A stretch of 64,000 nucleotides of DNA, taken from Cinclus cinclus (lineage: Eukaryota > Chordata > Aves > Passeriformes > Cinclidae). Every line of letters starts with the position of its first letter. Within the stretch, counting starts at the first letter, position 1. The position numbers and the translations under genes were made by a program. This document shows positions 39,201 to 51,470 of the stretch, in pieces. The notes beneath the pieces were generated by a model. The model was not told the origin of the DNA. It did no database searches and saw only the letters and a program-made list of their open reading frames with translations. The DNA lies in NCBI RefSeq assembly GCF_963662255.1, contig NC_085050.1:20087662-20151661 (forward strand). The letters run 5' to 3'.

Positions 39201-39621
39201 TGTAGAAACTTTTAGTACAAGTAATCATTTAAGCAAATATTTTGTAGGCAACCAAATATAATAAAACAGGGCATTATCTCAGCACATTTCACTGACGCTA
39301 GTTCCTGGAAAAAGTCTAATCTTCCTTTTGTTATAGCAAGTCAAATAGCTCAATAATTCTTAAGATATGGAGAAATGAGCAAAATGTTATAGAAAGGGAG
39401 ATGATATCCTTCTTCATTATACAGGGGCTTTAAATATATATTAATGACACCTTTTGTGTATGCATTAATATTCCCAAATGCAATGATACTGCAAGATACC
39501 TAATGGATCTATACAAAGCATCATTACTGAGACAATTATTTCTATCTCTTCGATCAAGTGAGATGGGTTTTCAGCAGTTGAAGGTCATATATGTGTATCA
39601 GCATGCTTTATTCTTTATTAT

Positions 39622-40508
39622 AAAATCATACAATAATTCAGACTGAAGGAAACCTCAGGATATGTGTAGTCCAGCTTCATGCTCAAAGCAGATTCAGCTA
39701 TGAGGTCAGATAAGTTATTTAGGTCTTTATGTCTAAGACCAAGCCTGGTCTTGAAAAGTCTTAAGGAGAAAGATTGCATAACTTCTCTGTACAGCCTGCC
39801 CCACTGTTTGACTGTCCTTGGGGTCAAGAGGTTTCCACTTATATTGAGGTGGTCTGTCTTGTTCCAAATTCTGGCCAGTCTCTCCTACCCTCCCACCATG
39901 TTTGTGAGCTGTCTGACTCTCATGTTTTCATGACCTCCTCATAAGTACCTGGGGGCTGCTATTAGGCCTCCAAAGTTTCCATCTTTCTCAGCCTCTGCAC
40001 AGGGCAAGTGCCACAAGTTGGAACTCACTCCAGTTTGCCAGTGTCTCATACTGAGCAAGAGATCCAAAACTGGACCCCTGATTCCAGTCTCACAAGGGCT
40101 GAGAAGAGGTGCAAATCACTCCTATGGGCCTTCTGGCTGTGCTGCTCTTGGTACAGCCCAAGATGCTCTTGCATTTCACTGCAGCCAGGACACACTGCTG
40201 ACTCACACCCACCTTGCCATCTACAAGCAAATCCTTCTCCGCAGAGATGTTCCAAAGCTGCTCCACCCCAGCCAATCAAGTCCCAGCCTGTATCAACTCA
40301 GGGACTCTTCCTTCCCATCTCTCACACTTAGCTTTTCTTTATTTTGATTTTCATATGGTTCCTGCTGGCCCACTCATCCAGTCTGCCTGCATCCCTCTGT
40401 ATGGCCTTCCTGCCCTCAAGCATATGAATTGGTCCCATGATTTGCTTTCATCTGCAAACTTGGTAACTGTGCACTTCACTCACCTCCTCCACGTTACTGA
40501 AAAAGTAA
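39622..40508 (-). mobile_element. CR1 LINE, about 890 bp, 3' end of ORF2 plus 3' UTR
   Basis: The plus strand reads as the complement of CR1 over almost 0.9 kb. The 3' end (AAAATCATACAATAATTCAGA at 39622) leads through AGTCCAGCTTCATGCTCAAAG, CAGCTATGAGGTCAGA, CTGGTCTTGAAAAGTCTT, GACTGTCCTTGGGGTCA, GACCTCCTCATAAGTACCTG, GGGGGCTGCTATTAGGCCTCC, CACAGGGCAAGTGCCACAAG, ACTGGACCCCTGATTCCAGTC, GGACACACTGCTGACTCA and 'TCATCTGCAAACTTGGTAAC'. It is 5'-truncated, as most CR1 copies are, and carries indels that break the reading frame. The 107-109 codon plus-strand frames inside it are antisense to CR1 and not genes. This is the best-preserved CR1 in the window. Confidence 0.95.
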
Positions 40509-40859
40509 AAAAAAATTGTTTGAAGTCAAACCTCTAGACTTTGTCAAAAATCGTGTTCTGATTATAATCATTAATCCATTATTACAGTTTTCAAATGGGG
40601 AGATGCCAAAATATCTTGCCAATAATGAAAATCACAGCAGATAACAATAGTACTGAGTTTAAAAGCCACCATTTGGGCAAGAATGAAAATGTTCTAGCTG
40701 GAAAGTCTAAAAATAGTGAATCCAAAAACTGTGTTCTGAAATATTCACTAAATAGAAACTGAAACTCAAATGCCATGAGTTCTAATAGAAGTTGGCAAGC
40801 TGCACAATTTGAAATGCTCTATTTTTTCATACCTGAATAATGATGCAAAATGCCTTAGG

Positions 40860-40898
40860 GATGATGATGATGATGATGATGATGAAGATGATGATGAT
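40860..40898. repeat. (GAT)13 trinucleotide microsatellite
   Basis: Thirteen three-base units, one of them GAA. It lies about 350 bases beyond the 5' edge of the CR1 and is not part of it. Confidence 0.95.
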
Positions 40899-42030
40899 AC
40901 TTAACACCTGAATTATATGATATGCAAAACATTAAGAAAATATATCCTTAAACCACAAATATCCTTGTGAATTTTCTCCCATGATGGATACAAATTTGCA
41001 ATTGAAACTTGTGAATGAGAATTTTTTTCTGAATAAGCAAAATTTCAAAGTGGGAAAACCAAAAGGAATTATAATATAGAGATTGTCTTATCTAGATGTT
41101 AATAGATGGAAAGAGTGACTTCTGTAGGGTCTTGAGAAATAGTGCTTCAAATTTCAGATTTTTAATATGCCTATATAAAAATCCTAGTAGCTTCAAAACC
41201 TCTAAATTTGTCCTGTTTAGATCTTTAATCAGACTATACACACAATGTGGAGCACACTGGTTTTGAAGGTTTCCCAGAAAGCTAATTCACTGCTAGAAAT
41301 ATGAATACCAAAGACTAAGTAATAGTGTGCACGGAATAATGCTAATTAATGATGACAGTAAAGTTCATTATATTGGGAAGTAAATTTAAGTACCATAGGA
41401 CTTAATCTGAATAGAAGGACACGCTGCACCAAATATTGCAAAACAAAAAAGGAATTCCTACTCTGTAAACTCTGTAAAAGTATTCAATATTTTCATAACT
41501 CCATTCTATAGTCCAGTATTGTGATTAAAATTTTTTAGTTTACTGGATCCCTGTTTTCACAAAGCAAAAGTAAATTCAATCTTCTAAACTAGCAATGAAG
41601 AAGACAAAAATTGAGGGAGGTGTGACAATAATATTTGTTAAAGTATTATATATCATTAATATGGTAAATTTTATAATTGCAATTGTTACAATTTTATAAT
41701 TAATCATAATTTTTTCAAACCATTTGAACAAAGCAATCTGAACACAATAGTTTATAACATCAGGAAACAATGCTTGGTTGATATATCTCCTCAAAGAGTA
41801 CGTCTCACATATATTCATGTATTAAGTCATTTCTCTCTTTAAAGAGATGTTTCCTTATGGATTTTATGAAATGCCCTTACATTATTGATAAACTATAAGA
41901 ATGTAAATGAGTTGCTTTTAATCATATATGTGGTTTTATAAATGCTAACCAAACAGGTTTGTTTCTTACACAGAGGCTCGCATTTTTGTCTGCTTTCAGT
42001 TTTCTGGATTGATTTATCCACTAGCATGAA

Positions 42031-42139
42031 TTAAAAAAAAAAAAAGCAAACAAGCAAAAAACCCCCTCCAATAAATAAAGAAAACAACCAAAAAACTAAC
42101 AAAAACAAATTAACAAAATCCTAGAACAACAACAACAAG
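42031..42139. repeat. A-rich (AAAC / AACAAC) low-complexity tract
   Basis: An A-run is followed by CAAACAAGC, AACCCCC, AAATAAAG and AACAACAACAAC segments. It looks like degenerated simple sequence. Confidence 0.8.
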
Positions 42140-43829
42140 AAAGTCCACCTTGATATGGTTATCAATATGAGCAGATTATGCTCTGCCTCACTGCTTCTTG
42201 TACAGACGAAAGATAAATGGGACAATAACTCTTGGTGTCTTTCCCACTTTATTTAGAAATAAATTTTCTCAGGATCTAAAAGAAAAAATAAGCATCAATG
42301 CAAACAAAAAACTTACAAACTCTGCTGCATAGAACTTGCAGTTCAAGAAATCTCTCTTGATAATCTGGTTTAGAGCAGTATTGCTCGTGATGTTTACAAC
42401 TGTATAATTATATCTTTTTTCTTTCTCCATCTATGTAACAGTTGGTTGAATAAGAAGTGAAAACAATTTTTAGAAAAGACAAAAAACCCCACCAAAATTT
42501 GAAATATTTTTACAGAAAGCCCATAGATTCATTCCTCAGTGTTCTTCAGATTTAGAAATGAAATGAAACTAATTTTCATAGGAAAAACTTGTCTCTACAA
42601 TATGATTTTGTCTTTGGGTTTAAAAGATCAGCTCTTAAAAGATCAGGATGAGTAGGCAGCTTTTCAACCTGTAGAAGTACAGGTTGTCAAACATGTTCTG
42701 ATGAAGAAATAAATATTAATTCTGTAGAAACTCTTTTCTTCCCTGCCCATACTCAGGATTAAAAAACTGAGTAACAGGCTTCCTCCTTCACCTGGCAGAT
42801 CTAAAGTACATATCTCAGAATTATGTCTGAAGGTGTCAGTGTTCACTAAAGGTGAGTGAGAACACCAGGAATGGTGCATGTCTGATCAGGATTCGTTTGC
42901 TAGTTAGGAAGTGATTGGCAGAGAAAGAGGTATTAAGCACTCAGGCTCAGAGAAGCCTGAATAAATGTGCAGCCAAGATTACCATCTGTTGAATATGAAA
43001 TGCTTGGATCAAGACATTATAGATACATTTCCCCAAACAGCAGGGGAAGCAGTCTTTTTTGGAAACACTATCACAACAGAGTAGGGAAGCATTATGATAG
43101 AAGCAAAAAGCTGTTCACTAAATTTTGGAGAGCACATTACTTTATTGATGCAATTGAACTGTATTTAAATTATTCTGGATCTGTGAAGATCACAACTTAC
43201 CTCTAAATTAATAATTTGCATTTCTGACACCTACTGTACAAGTTATTATTATTAATAACAATCATGATCATCATAATTAGAAGAAGGAGTTTTGGGGATC
43301 TCATTCCAAGTGTCCTTTGAGCTATGAAATGTGACCTTTTAGCCTGAATAAAGCCATATATTTTTTACCGTTTTCAAACCTCCCTTTCCTGAACTAGATG
43401 ACTTTTAACAAATACTAAAGCAGTGAAAGTTATTCTACTTCCATATTCAAAGAATTGTTGAAGAAGGTAGAGGACAGCTGAAACTTATGAGGGTAATTGT
43501 CTACACAATTATTTTTTTCTACTTTCATTCTTTAATTGTAAATTGAAACGTAGAAACTAGGACTAGATATTCATCATCCAAGATTAATCTCATCTGTGCA
43601 GCCAGCATAAAGTATCAGGAGTATTTAGACTTCCAGAAGGATTAAACTATCTATTTGATTTCTTTCAGTTCTTCCTTCCCTGCAGTTTGATTTTTAGTAT
43701 TAAAAAATAAATAAATAAAAAATCAGAGACCACTGCCTTTACCATTGCTGAAAGCACCACCAAATAACTAGAGAAATGTAAAACTGTTAGTAAGGGAGGA
43801 GGGTGTGATATACTTTTACATCTTCAAGG

Positions 43830-44373
43830 TGTGGTGGGTTGACCTTGGCTGAATGCCAGGTGCTCACCAAACCACTCTACCATTCCCAGGGGAGAGAAAA
43901 TAAGATGGAAAACATCTCATAGATTGAGATAAGGCATTTTAATCAAAAAAAAAGTGGAAGCTTGCATGCATGTAAGCAGAGAGGAAAGAAAATTTATTCT
44001 CTCCTCTGCAGTGAATGACATTCAGGGAAGCAGGGCATCAGCGAGCGTAGCAGCCGGCAGACACTGTAAATAACAAGCACTCCCTCTTTCCTCCTCCTTC
44101 CTTTAGCTTTTATATCTGAGATGGCATCATACGGTATGGAATGTCCCTTTGGTTATCCCTTTGTGCCATCTGCCCTGGTTGTGTCTCCTTCCAGCCCCTT
44201 GGTGGAGGGGGAATATTGAGAGACAGCCCTGAAGTGCTGCTGCTGTGCCAGCCCTGCCCAGCATCACCCAAACCACTGCTGTGTTAGCGACACCTTTGAG
44301 CTACCAGTGCACAGAGCAGCACTGTGAGGGCTGCTGTGAGAAACTGGACTCCATCTCAGCCAGGCCCATCACA
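43830..44373 (-). mobile_element. ERVL-type solo LTR with exact 5 bp target duplication
   Basis: The 544 bp element starts TGTGGTGGGTTGACCTTGG and ends GGCCCATCACA (plus strand). It is flanked on both sides by CAAGG (43825-43829 and 44374-44378). The promoter and poly-A order give its orientation. On the minus strand a TATA box (GATATAAAAG, 44107-44116) precedes AATAAA (43993-43998) by about 110 bases, so U3 lies at the right. Just upstream of the TATA box the minus strand reads ACATTCCATACCGTATG, the same block as in the LTR at 20928-21458. It has more CpGs than its surroundings. No internal viral sequence remains. The intact duplication suggests a moderate age. Confidence 0.93.
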
Positions 44374-47300
44374 CAAGGATCTTGAATACTGTGTGATATT
44401 CTTCAAAGAAATCTAGGGACTTATCCATTGAAGCTGGAATGAAGCAGGTTAGAGCTGGTTGGAAAATTATTTTCAGAACAGTTGCTGAAGTTTTATTGTA
44501 ATAGTCTAAAGAGATTTGTACCAAATTTGGACTTGATAAACAATTTCACTAAAAAGTGGAATATTTAGAAGATAGGAGTAGAAATTGAAATTATCTTGAG
44601 AACAAAAACAAACCCAAAGCAAACAACACAAAAAATTGTAAAGGCCTATGTAGGAAGATTGGCTATAAGATGTATGATGTAATTATTCCGCTTGTATTAG
44701 TAGACCAAGTAAGGTGTCAGCATTTTTGTGTCTTTTTTTAAAGAAAGTTGTTAGGTAAAAGAGAATTTGTGGAAGAATAGCAAGCTCAGAACACTAAGAA
44801 ATATGATACAAGAGCAGAAAGTGGAAATAAACTGGTTTATTCTAGTCTAGAGAAGTGAGAGATCACTTAAGAAGCAAGAAAATAACTTTCAACCATGTAA
44901 ACCCATGACAGTATAAAATTCTGATTTGAAGCATGAGGCATTTACTGTTTATATTAGAAAAAAGTACTCCAATTATAAAATTAAGCTAGAGCTCAGGAAA
45001 GTTAAGTAAGCTCCATATTGAAAGCTGTAGAAATGAAACAAAACAATTTATAATAAAAGTCCACCTAGATTGATTACAGAATATGTATGTCTTGATTAAA
45101 AAACCCCACAATTTAAAATTCAAGGTAAACAAAAGTTATCTTTGCAGAAAGCATTAAGGTACCTTTTTACTAAAGTGTTGCCAAACATAGCTCATGTTAA
45201 GATGTCCATAGACAGTGAAAATTACTCTGATGGAAAGGAAGAATAAAACCTTTCTTTTAAGTTTCAAGAATATTAATAATCTGTGACACTGAGCTGAAGA
45301 AAAGTCCTACTCTACCTTCTTTTTTTCTTCCTTTGTACAGCAAATCATGCCCTTCCCCCTTTTCAACTTATGCTTTTTGAAGGGGGGAGGGCGAATAAAT
45401 GACTGTAAAAATATCTTACTGCTTCAATATTTTTTTTTTCTCGAATCTACTCATGCAGTAATAGAGGGTGCTTCATATAGTGAAAATTTTGGTGAGCTGC
45501 ACAATCTAGAAGAGCTGCAGAGCTCAAACTACAGAAAATACCATTTATAGGCAAAAGTTCTACAGCAGAGTAGTCATGAGGCAATTTATGTCTCTATCTT
45601 TAAAGTTAGTTGTGGGAAATGTTCTCCATGACACAAAGATCTGATCATGATACTGCAATAAAACAGAGCTGAAACTCTAACTAAAGGGCAATGTTTCCCA
45701 TGTTTTGGAACAAAAGCTCTCAAAAGTTTTATTTTTATGCTTTCTCCAAAATTCATATCATGTTGTCACACAAGGTTGTTTGTTTTCATTAGGTATCATG
45801 AAAGATTTCAGACTAATCTTAGCTGTAATGCTTTCTCTTTGTAGGATAAATGCTGAAATAATATAGGCTGTAGAATATCAAGGTGATTACTGGTGGGAAA
45901 ACCTTTTAACTCAGGATCAATAGGAACTTTTCCACCTGGTGAAATAAATAAATCATTGAATGTTATTTTCAGATGATACTTGCAGGCAGGAGTTTGGCTG
46001 GGTGGGGGGCAGTAGGAAGCCTGAGGTTGTTCAGAGTGGGCAGAGTGCATTCCTGCTCTAAGGCAGTCTCTCAGTATCTGCATCGGTGTGGAGCCATCTC
46101 CAGGCTAACACACCTCATTTCTCAGTATGGCTCCTTAGTATGGCTCAGTGCTACATTAGCCCTGCTGTTCAGCTTCCAGTAAATTCAAAGCTGTCGGCAT
46201 AGGGAGGCCAAATTTTTCTGTATCACAGAATACAGGCACGTTTGGAGACAGAAGGTTTGTTTCACTTTGGTCATCAAATTTTGTCATGAAAGTATTCAGA
46301 TTTTCAAAATGAAAAGTTTTGCTGCCATAATTACTAGTAAATCAACCACTCAACTGATAATGTTTTGAAATATGTCATGATTTATGTCTGTGTTTACATA
46401 AGTTAGAATATTAGGACAGCAGTGGTTTGTCTTTATGTTGTTGACATACCCCTGTTCAGTTTATATACTATTCGATATTAAGATTTTGTAGTATAATTGA
46501 AGCCCTTTATTTTATGAAGTTATAGACATCCATTAATGTCTTCTTTTCTTCTTTGATAAAATTTTGATTATTCATAACCTTTTATTGTTTAAAATACTTT
46601 TATTTCTCTATTGAAAGGGCAGACCGTTGTACTGGACATAAAATATTTCCTTTAGGCAAAGGAGATGTGTGTTTGCTTGTTAGCTTTCCATATGAGTATT
46701 TGCCATTACCATTACCATTTACCATTAAATTCACACTGTTAAAGAGCATGGAGAATTAAGTAAAAAGCCTGGAGCAAAAATTGCATGGTGGCATTTCTGA
46801 ACAGAAGTGTTTTAAGCTAGGGTCATGGGAAGAACACTTATGGTCGCTAACTTCATAGCACTAAATATTTTGCTTACTATTGGTATCACCTATGAGCATT
46901 ACACTTTAGAGTTCAATTTACAGCTTGCTCTTGATCCAGATCTTTATCTGGAATGAAAAAAAAAAGTGCAACCGATTTACACTAATGGAACAGAGGCCTC
47001 ATTATGCCTAAAGTGTTGCCTGATAACTCTTTGTTGCAGCTATAATTAATCATTTCCTGATTTTATTTTTGTCTGTACAAAGTTAAAAATAGGGCATTTA
47101 AGTCAACAGAGATGGAATTCATGCCAGTAAAATGTCAGAAAATGATATCATGAATGCCAGCCTTCCCACCAAAAATTATTTCTTAATGTTTCTGTTAACC
47201 ACATGAGGTATATTGCTCCAAATTTCACATTACAGTATGCTATCTTCTTCATGCAGTGTCAAGCAAAGTGAACATATGTTATTTTGTAAGCAGGAAAGTG

Positions 47301-48468
47301 ATGATATTCCTGAGAGAAACTTATCAAATGTGATTTTTTCTATCAATTTTCACAGAGATCCCATGAGCATCAGAAAGGAAAAAAAGTTGACTTATTTACT
47401 TTATTCATTTTATACACAGTAGTCAAACAGCTTCTCATACTTTCCTCTTGTTAAAATCAGCAGGAAAATCAGTAAAACCCCTCTACATGGAGTTATCTAT
47501 ATCTATCCATTACTCATCTTGAGATTTAAAACAACCCCTGTTCTCAAGTCTGTGGCAGTTTGGTGCTCTCAAAATGTTGGAACTATACAGTTCTTTAGGT
47601 CAATAGAGTAAATACTTTTAGATGAAATCCCAAAAGAAAATAAATAATCCTGTTTCTTAGACATTGTACTGGTGTCCTGTAATTTATTTACTCGTTACAT
47701 TTTATTGACTTCCTCTTGTATTTTATTTACCTATTTTGGAAGTAATATAATCTTATCTTTATTTCCCTTTTTTATTTCTACATGCCACGCAAAAATTATA
47801 AAAAAATAACAGTAGAAGACGCACTTTAAGTGAATAGACCAAAGTTAACCATCTGTGAAGTATCTGGAGTATGACGAAAGGGATGCTCCAGAAGGAGTTT
47901 AATATGGGCTGTCATTCCATCCCTGTCCTGTGTGAGATAGGAGGTAAAAGAACATACATTATGTAATAGGAAATGTGGTCCCTTTTACAACATTTCTCTT
48001 TCTGCCATTTGTAGAGCCCAGGACAGTGTAGGAATAATGAAATGTTAAAACTGCATGATGATAATCCATATGTTGGTCTTCCACTCCTAACAAAGGTCTG
48101 CATCATTTAAAGCAGAACCTGCAGTTCTGGGAAGAGTCTGAACACTCAAGCTAGGAAAAAGATGCAATAAAGGACCAGGAGTGTTCTCTGGGAGAGTAAT
48201 TCGGAAAAGTAACCATTTTTGTTACATATGATGAACTTTAGCATTTTTTGGAGATAAGAGTGCTTGGAAGATCAATTTAGAACTTGGGAGCAAAGAGCAG
48301 GGGAACTGTATTTCATACAAGTCATTGCTTATTCTTCCTGCTCTGCTTTTAACAATGGAGCAGTATCACCGGCTTCAGAAGTCAACTGTGCTGTCAAGTA
48401 ATTGTTTATTCAGGCATTTATGAGTCATGATCTCAAACAACACTGGAGACAAAAAGGCTTCATTGCTT

Positions 48469-48485
48469 AAAAAAAAAAAAAAAAA
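48469..48485. repeat. A17 homopolymer
   Basis: Seventeen consecutive A residues, followed by CCAAAATCAG. The less AT-rich sequence to its left could be a processed transcript with this as its tail. I recognise no gene in it and see no target duplication. Confidence 0.85.
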
Positions 48486-49742
48486 CCAAAATCAGATGCG
48501 GATCTGAACCCATTACCCATTATAAGCATATGTAGATAACTAGGAAATTAGTTCCCTTTGAGGGGTCAGGGAAGTGACTGGGTCAGTGTTATCTCATTTA
48601 CCTATATATCCACTCCAAGTCCTCTTCATTATTTCCAAGCTGTCTTCTCCCTAGAACTTCTTTGCCCATTTATCCCCAGATCACACTGCTGAAGTCTGCA
48701 GGCATTCATCCAGACTACAGGTGGATTCTGTCTTATCTGCCACCACTGTGGATGGTTATATATCTATTATATGTATAAAAAAACACTCTGAGCATGTATA
48801 ATATGAATTTTATGTATTTTCAGTACATATACACTTTTAATAAGGCAAATATTTTAACTCACCATTTCAAATAGATTGACATCACCATAAATAAGTATAT
48901 ATTTTTTTGAAATATGAGATAATGAATTTCAGATTTATTTCTACAAATTCTGTTTTAGACCCTTGATCTTACTAACACATGTTACTAAACTATTTGGTAC
49001 AAAGTATAGAAAAGGGAGAGTAAAAGTCATGTGAATAAAATCTAACAGGATTTAAAATAAATCATGAGTGTGATATGGGACATCAGTCTTATGATGCATA
49101 CTGATAGCATTTTGATGAATCAGCATTTTTTGTGTGGCTGGACAGAAGGAAAATCAATATTTTAGCAGTGATGCATTTATAGAATATGATTTTTTTTCTA
49201 TAAAATACATCTTTATTTTTGTTTCTTCATCCTGCTCCACTATACTGAAATCTTATTACTGTGTTATAAATGAGCATTTCCAAATGCTTTCCTTTGGAAA
49301 ACACAGTAGGAATAAACTGCAAAAGTCACTGTGCAGTACAGATTCGAGTTCAGCACCTTGTTTAAAAGAGGCCATGACGCATAATATCACATATACTTCC
49401 AACTCTGCAGACAGCTGTTGTTAATGAAGTTCATTCCATTATACTCTGGATTTTTCCTTTTAAGGTAGATATATCTAATTCACCATATAAAGGTTTTGTA
49501 AATAAAGATCACAAGATAATTTTTAATATGATGGAGGGAACGAAGAATTAGTGGCATTCTCCATGGTGATAAAAATATAAAAGATGAACTGCACTTGTGT
49601 GTAGTGGTGATATTTCCTTTTTAACATTTGAAGTTCTGGGTCACAGTTTTATGGTTGGCTCAGCATTTTCATCTTCAATTACTTCCCAACTTTGCTTCTT
49701 TGGTTCTTTTATTGCAATCAATAAAAAGAAAAAAGAAAGTTT

Positions 49743-49754
49743 GGGGGGGGGGGG
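49743..49754. repeat. G12 homopolymer
   Basis: Twelve consecutive G residues within a purine-rich stretch (GAAAAAAGAAAG before, AGTGGGAAGGG after). Confidence 0.93.
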
Positions 49755-50830
49755 AGTGGGAAGGGAAGCTTGATTAGTAAGGCAGCATACAAAGCTCTGG
49801 TGAAGAGTGTGTTGACCTGTCTAGGAGATTAGGGTCCCATGCATGGACTCTGAACTCAACATACTGCCAATGTTTGTTTCAGGTGTCTGGGAGACTGAGG
49901 TTTCACTTTTAGTTTGTATATTGTCTCAGATTACAGCTTTCAAAATAGCTCATATCCTAAAGTTAAAACAGTCGTAAACAAATGCCAAGACAACTACACT
50001 GTAAGAAGAGTGATCTGGAATGGACTTGAGTTCTGTTCCTTGAAAACTAGTATGACAGAAAAGCAAAATTAAATGTGACATTGAAGTGGATTTTCCTAGG
50101 TAAACCAGAAACTCATTTGAATTCATGCCTTGATTGTCCCCCAGATTTAAGGAAGAGGTAAATAATTTTGATCTGCCCAACTGGCATGGTGTCATACTGA
50201 TATCTCCACTAGGGTCTCATTGCCAAGTTCCCAAAGGGTGTCTGCACTCATCACCAGAGCTTTTGAACTTAGATCATATGATAGGTGTGGCATTTCCATT
50301 TAGAGATGCACCATTTAAGTTTCACAAGTACTTGAGCATTTATATTCATGGCTTCTGAGTATATCTGAATTTCTGTTGCCTTACTGTTCATATTCTATAG
50401 GGATGAAACTTCAGAATAGTTGTTTCTTCATTGCCTGTTTTTTTTTTTTCTGCTATTTCAGGGTACTATGCCTCAAAAATTGGTGGAAATCAAAGATATG
50501 GTTCAGAAATTAAGGTGGCATGATCTACTATAAGGAAGTGTATAATTTTCCCTTTTACTTTGCTTAATTAGTACATACTAATATCCAGAAATGTCCAACA
50601 TTTGCACAGGACACTTAGATGGGGAATCTGGCATGAAGAGATCTTAATGAAGCACAGATAGTGGCAGGTACCAGTTCTTTACTAGGCAATTATATTCACA
50701 GTATTACTCAAGCCTGACATGTTTTCATGCACACTTCCTGCATTCACTGCAGAGAAAAACTGGTTTCCTTATGGTACCATTTGAGTTTTTAAACATACAG
50801 ACATGAGATATAGCTAACACTGGGCTTGGG

Positions 50831-50876
50831 TATTTATTTTATTTTATTTTATTTTATTTTATTTTATTTTATTTTA
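50831..50876. repeat. (ATTTT)n pentanucleotide microsatellite
   Basis: About nine nearly perfect ATTTT units, with one short unit at the start. It lies about 480 bases before the TTTTC array. Confidence 0.95.
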
Positions 50877-51356
50877 CTTGTTTTTTTTTTTCCTTTAAGT
50901 GAATACTTTCTACAAGCACTGGAAAAGCTCTTCCATGTGACATGCTTGGAGTTCTCACACCTGTTTTCCCCTCTGCCTTCTATGTGTGAAGCATTTGCTT
51001 TTCAGCATTCTTAATGCTCAAAGATATTACTGAGCTACAGAGAGACAAATCTGCTTTGTTATATAACAAAAAGATGTTACAGGAGTTCAAACAAACAACA
51101 ACAAAAAACCCAAATAAGCAAACTATAACCCCTCCTCTTTTTTAGAGAGATACATTTTACTTTTAACTATATGCACTAAAAAAGGGCTAAGGTTAAAGTG
51201 ATAGTCGCAGAAGAAAGAAAAAATTCTGAATATTTGTAGTTCCTAATTCCCAATAAGTAAAGCTGAATTTACTTAGTATATTAACAGGGGCATTCTGGAT
51301 CTCTTCTCATACTACATTTCAGAGAATATTTCCTGAAATATTGCTGCAAACCAGAA

Positions 51357-51470
51357 TTTTTCTTTTCTCTTTTCTTTTCTTTTCTTTTCTTTTCTTTTCT
51401 TTTCTTTTCTTTTCTTTTCTTTTCTTTTCTTTTCTTTTCTTTTCTTTTCGTTTTATTTTATTTTTATTTT
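51357..51470. repeat. (TTTTC)n array grading into (TTTTA)n
   Basis: About eighteen TTTTC units with one short unit near the start (51357-51449), then a single G, then four TTTTA-type units (51451-51470). This is the longest simple-sequence block in the window. It is a pure pyrimidine tract that could form triplex DNA, and it is probably length-polymorphic. Confidence 0.97.

Larger units (their letters stand above)
27111..39621. other. Long non-coding stretch with scattered simple sequence
   Basis: About 12.5 kb with no recognisable gene or retroelement. Contents worth knowing are T20 (29155-29174), an A/C-rich tract (30247-30339), A15 (31726-31740), an AT-rich perfect inverted repeat (31875-31918) and a short perfect hairpin (33181-33204). 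There is also an ATTT/TTTA patch (about 28297-28316) and a short GA-rich run near 34654-34670. Two places look more gene-like than the rest and are treated as findings: 29799-29967 and 30418-30891. Confidence 0.55.
40509..43829. other. AT-rich stretch, no gene recognised
   Basis: It contains the GAT array (40860-40898), an A/C-rich tract (42031-42139) and an AAAT run near 43703-43720. Open frames (71 codons at 42664-42879 minus, 79 codons at 42967-43206 plus) show no domain or family motif. Confidence 0.6.
44374..50830. other. Non-coding stretch, no gene recognised
   Basis: It begins with the 5 bp target duplication (44374-44378). It contains A17 (48469-48485), G12 (49743-49754) and a GC-richer patch at about 45970-46190 that I cannot assign. 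A possible terminal exon at 45459-45550 is treated as a finding. Other open frames (91 codons at 45808-46083 minus, 96 codons at 49134-49424 plus) have no recognisable features. Confidence 0.55.

Noticed and set aside
40008..40347. Overlapping plus-strand open frames of 107-109 codons
   Set aside because: They lie antisense within a minus-strand CR1 LINE, whose sequence explains them.
45970..46190. GC-richer patch as a possible CR1 or LTR
   Set aside because: No landmark of either family could be aligned, and no ends or duplications are visible.
48469..48485. Poly-A as the tail of a plus-strand retrocopy
   Set aside because: No recognisable transcript upstream and no target duplication seen.
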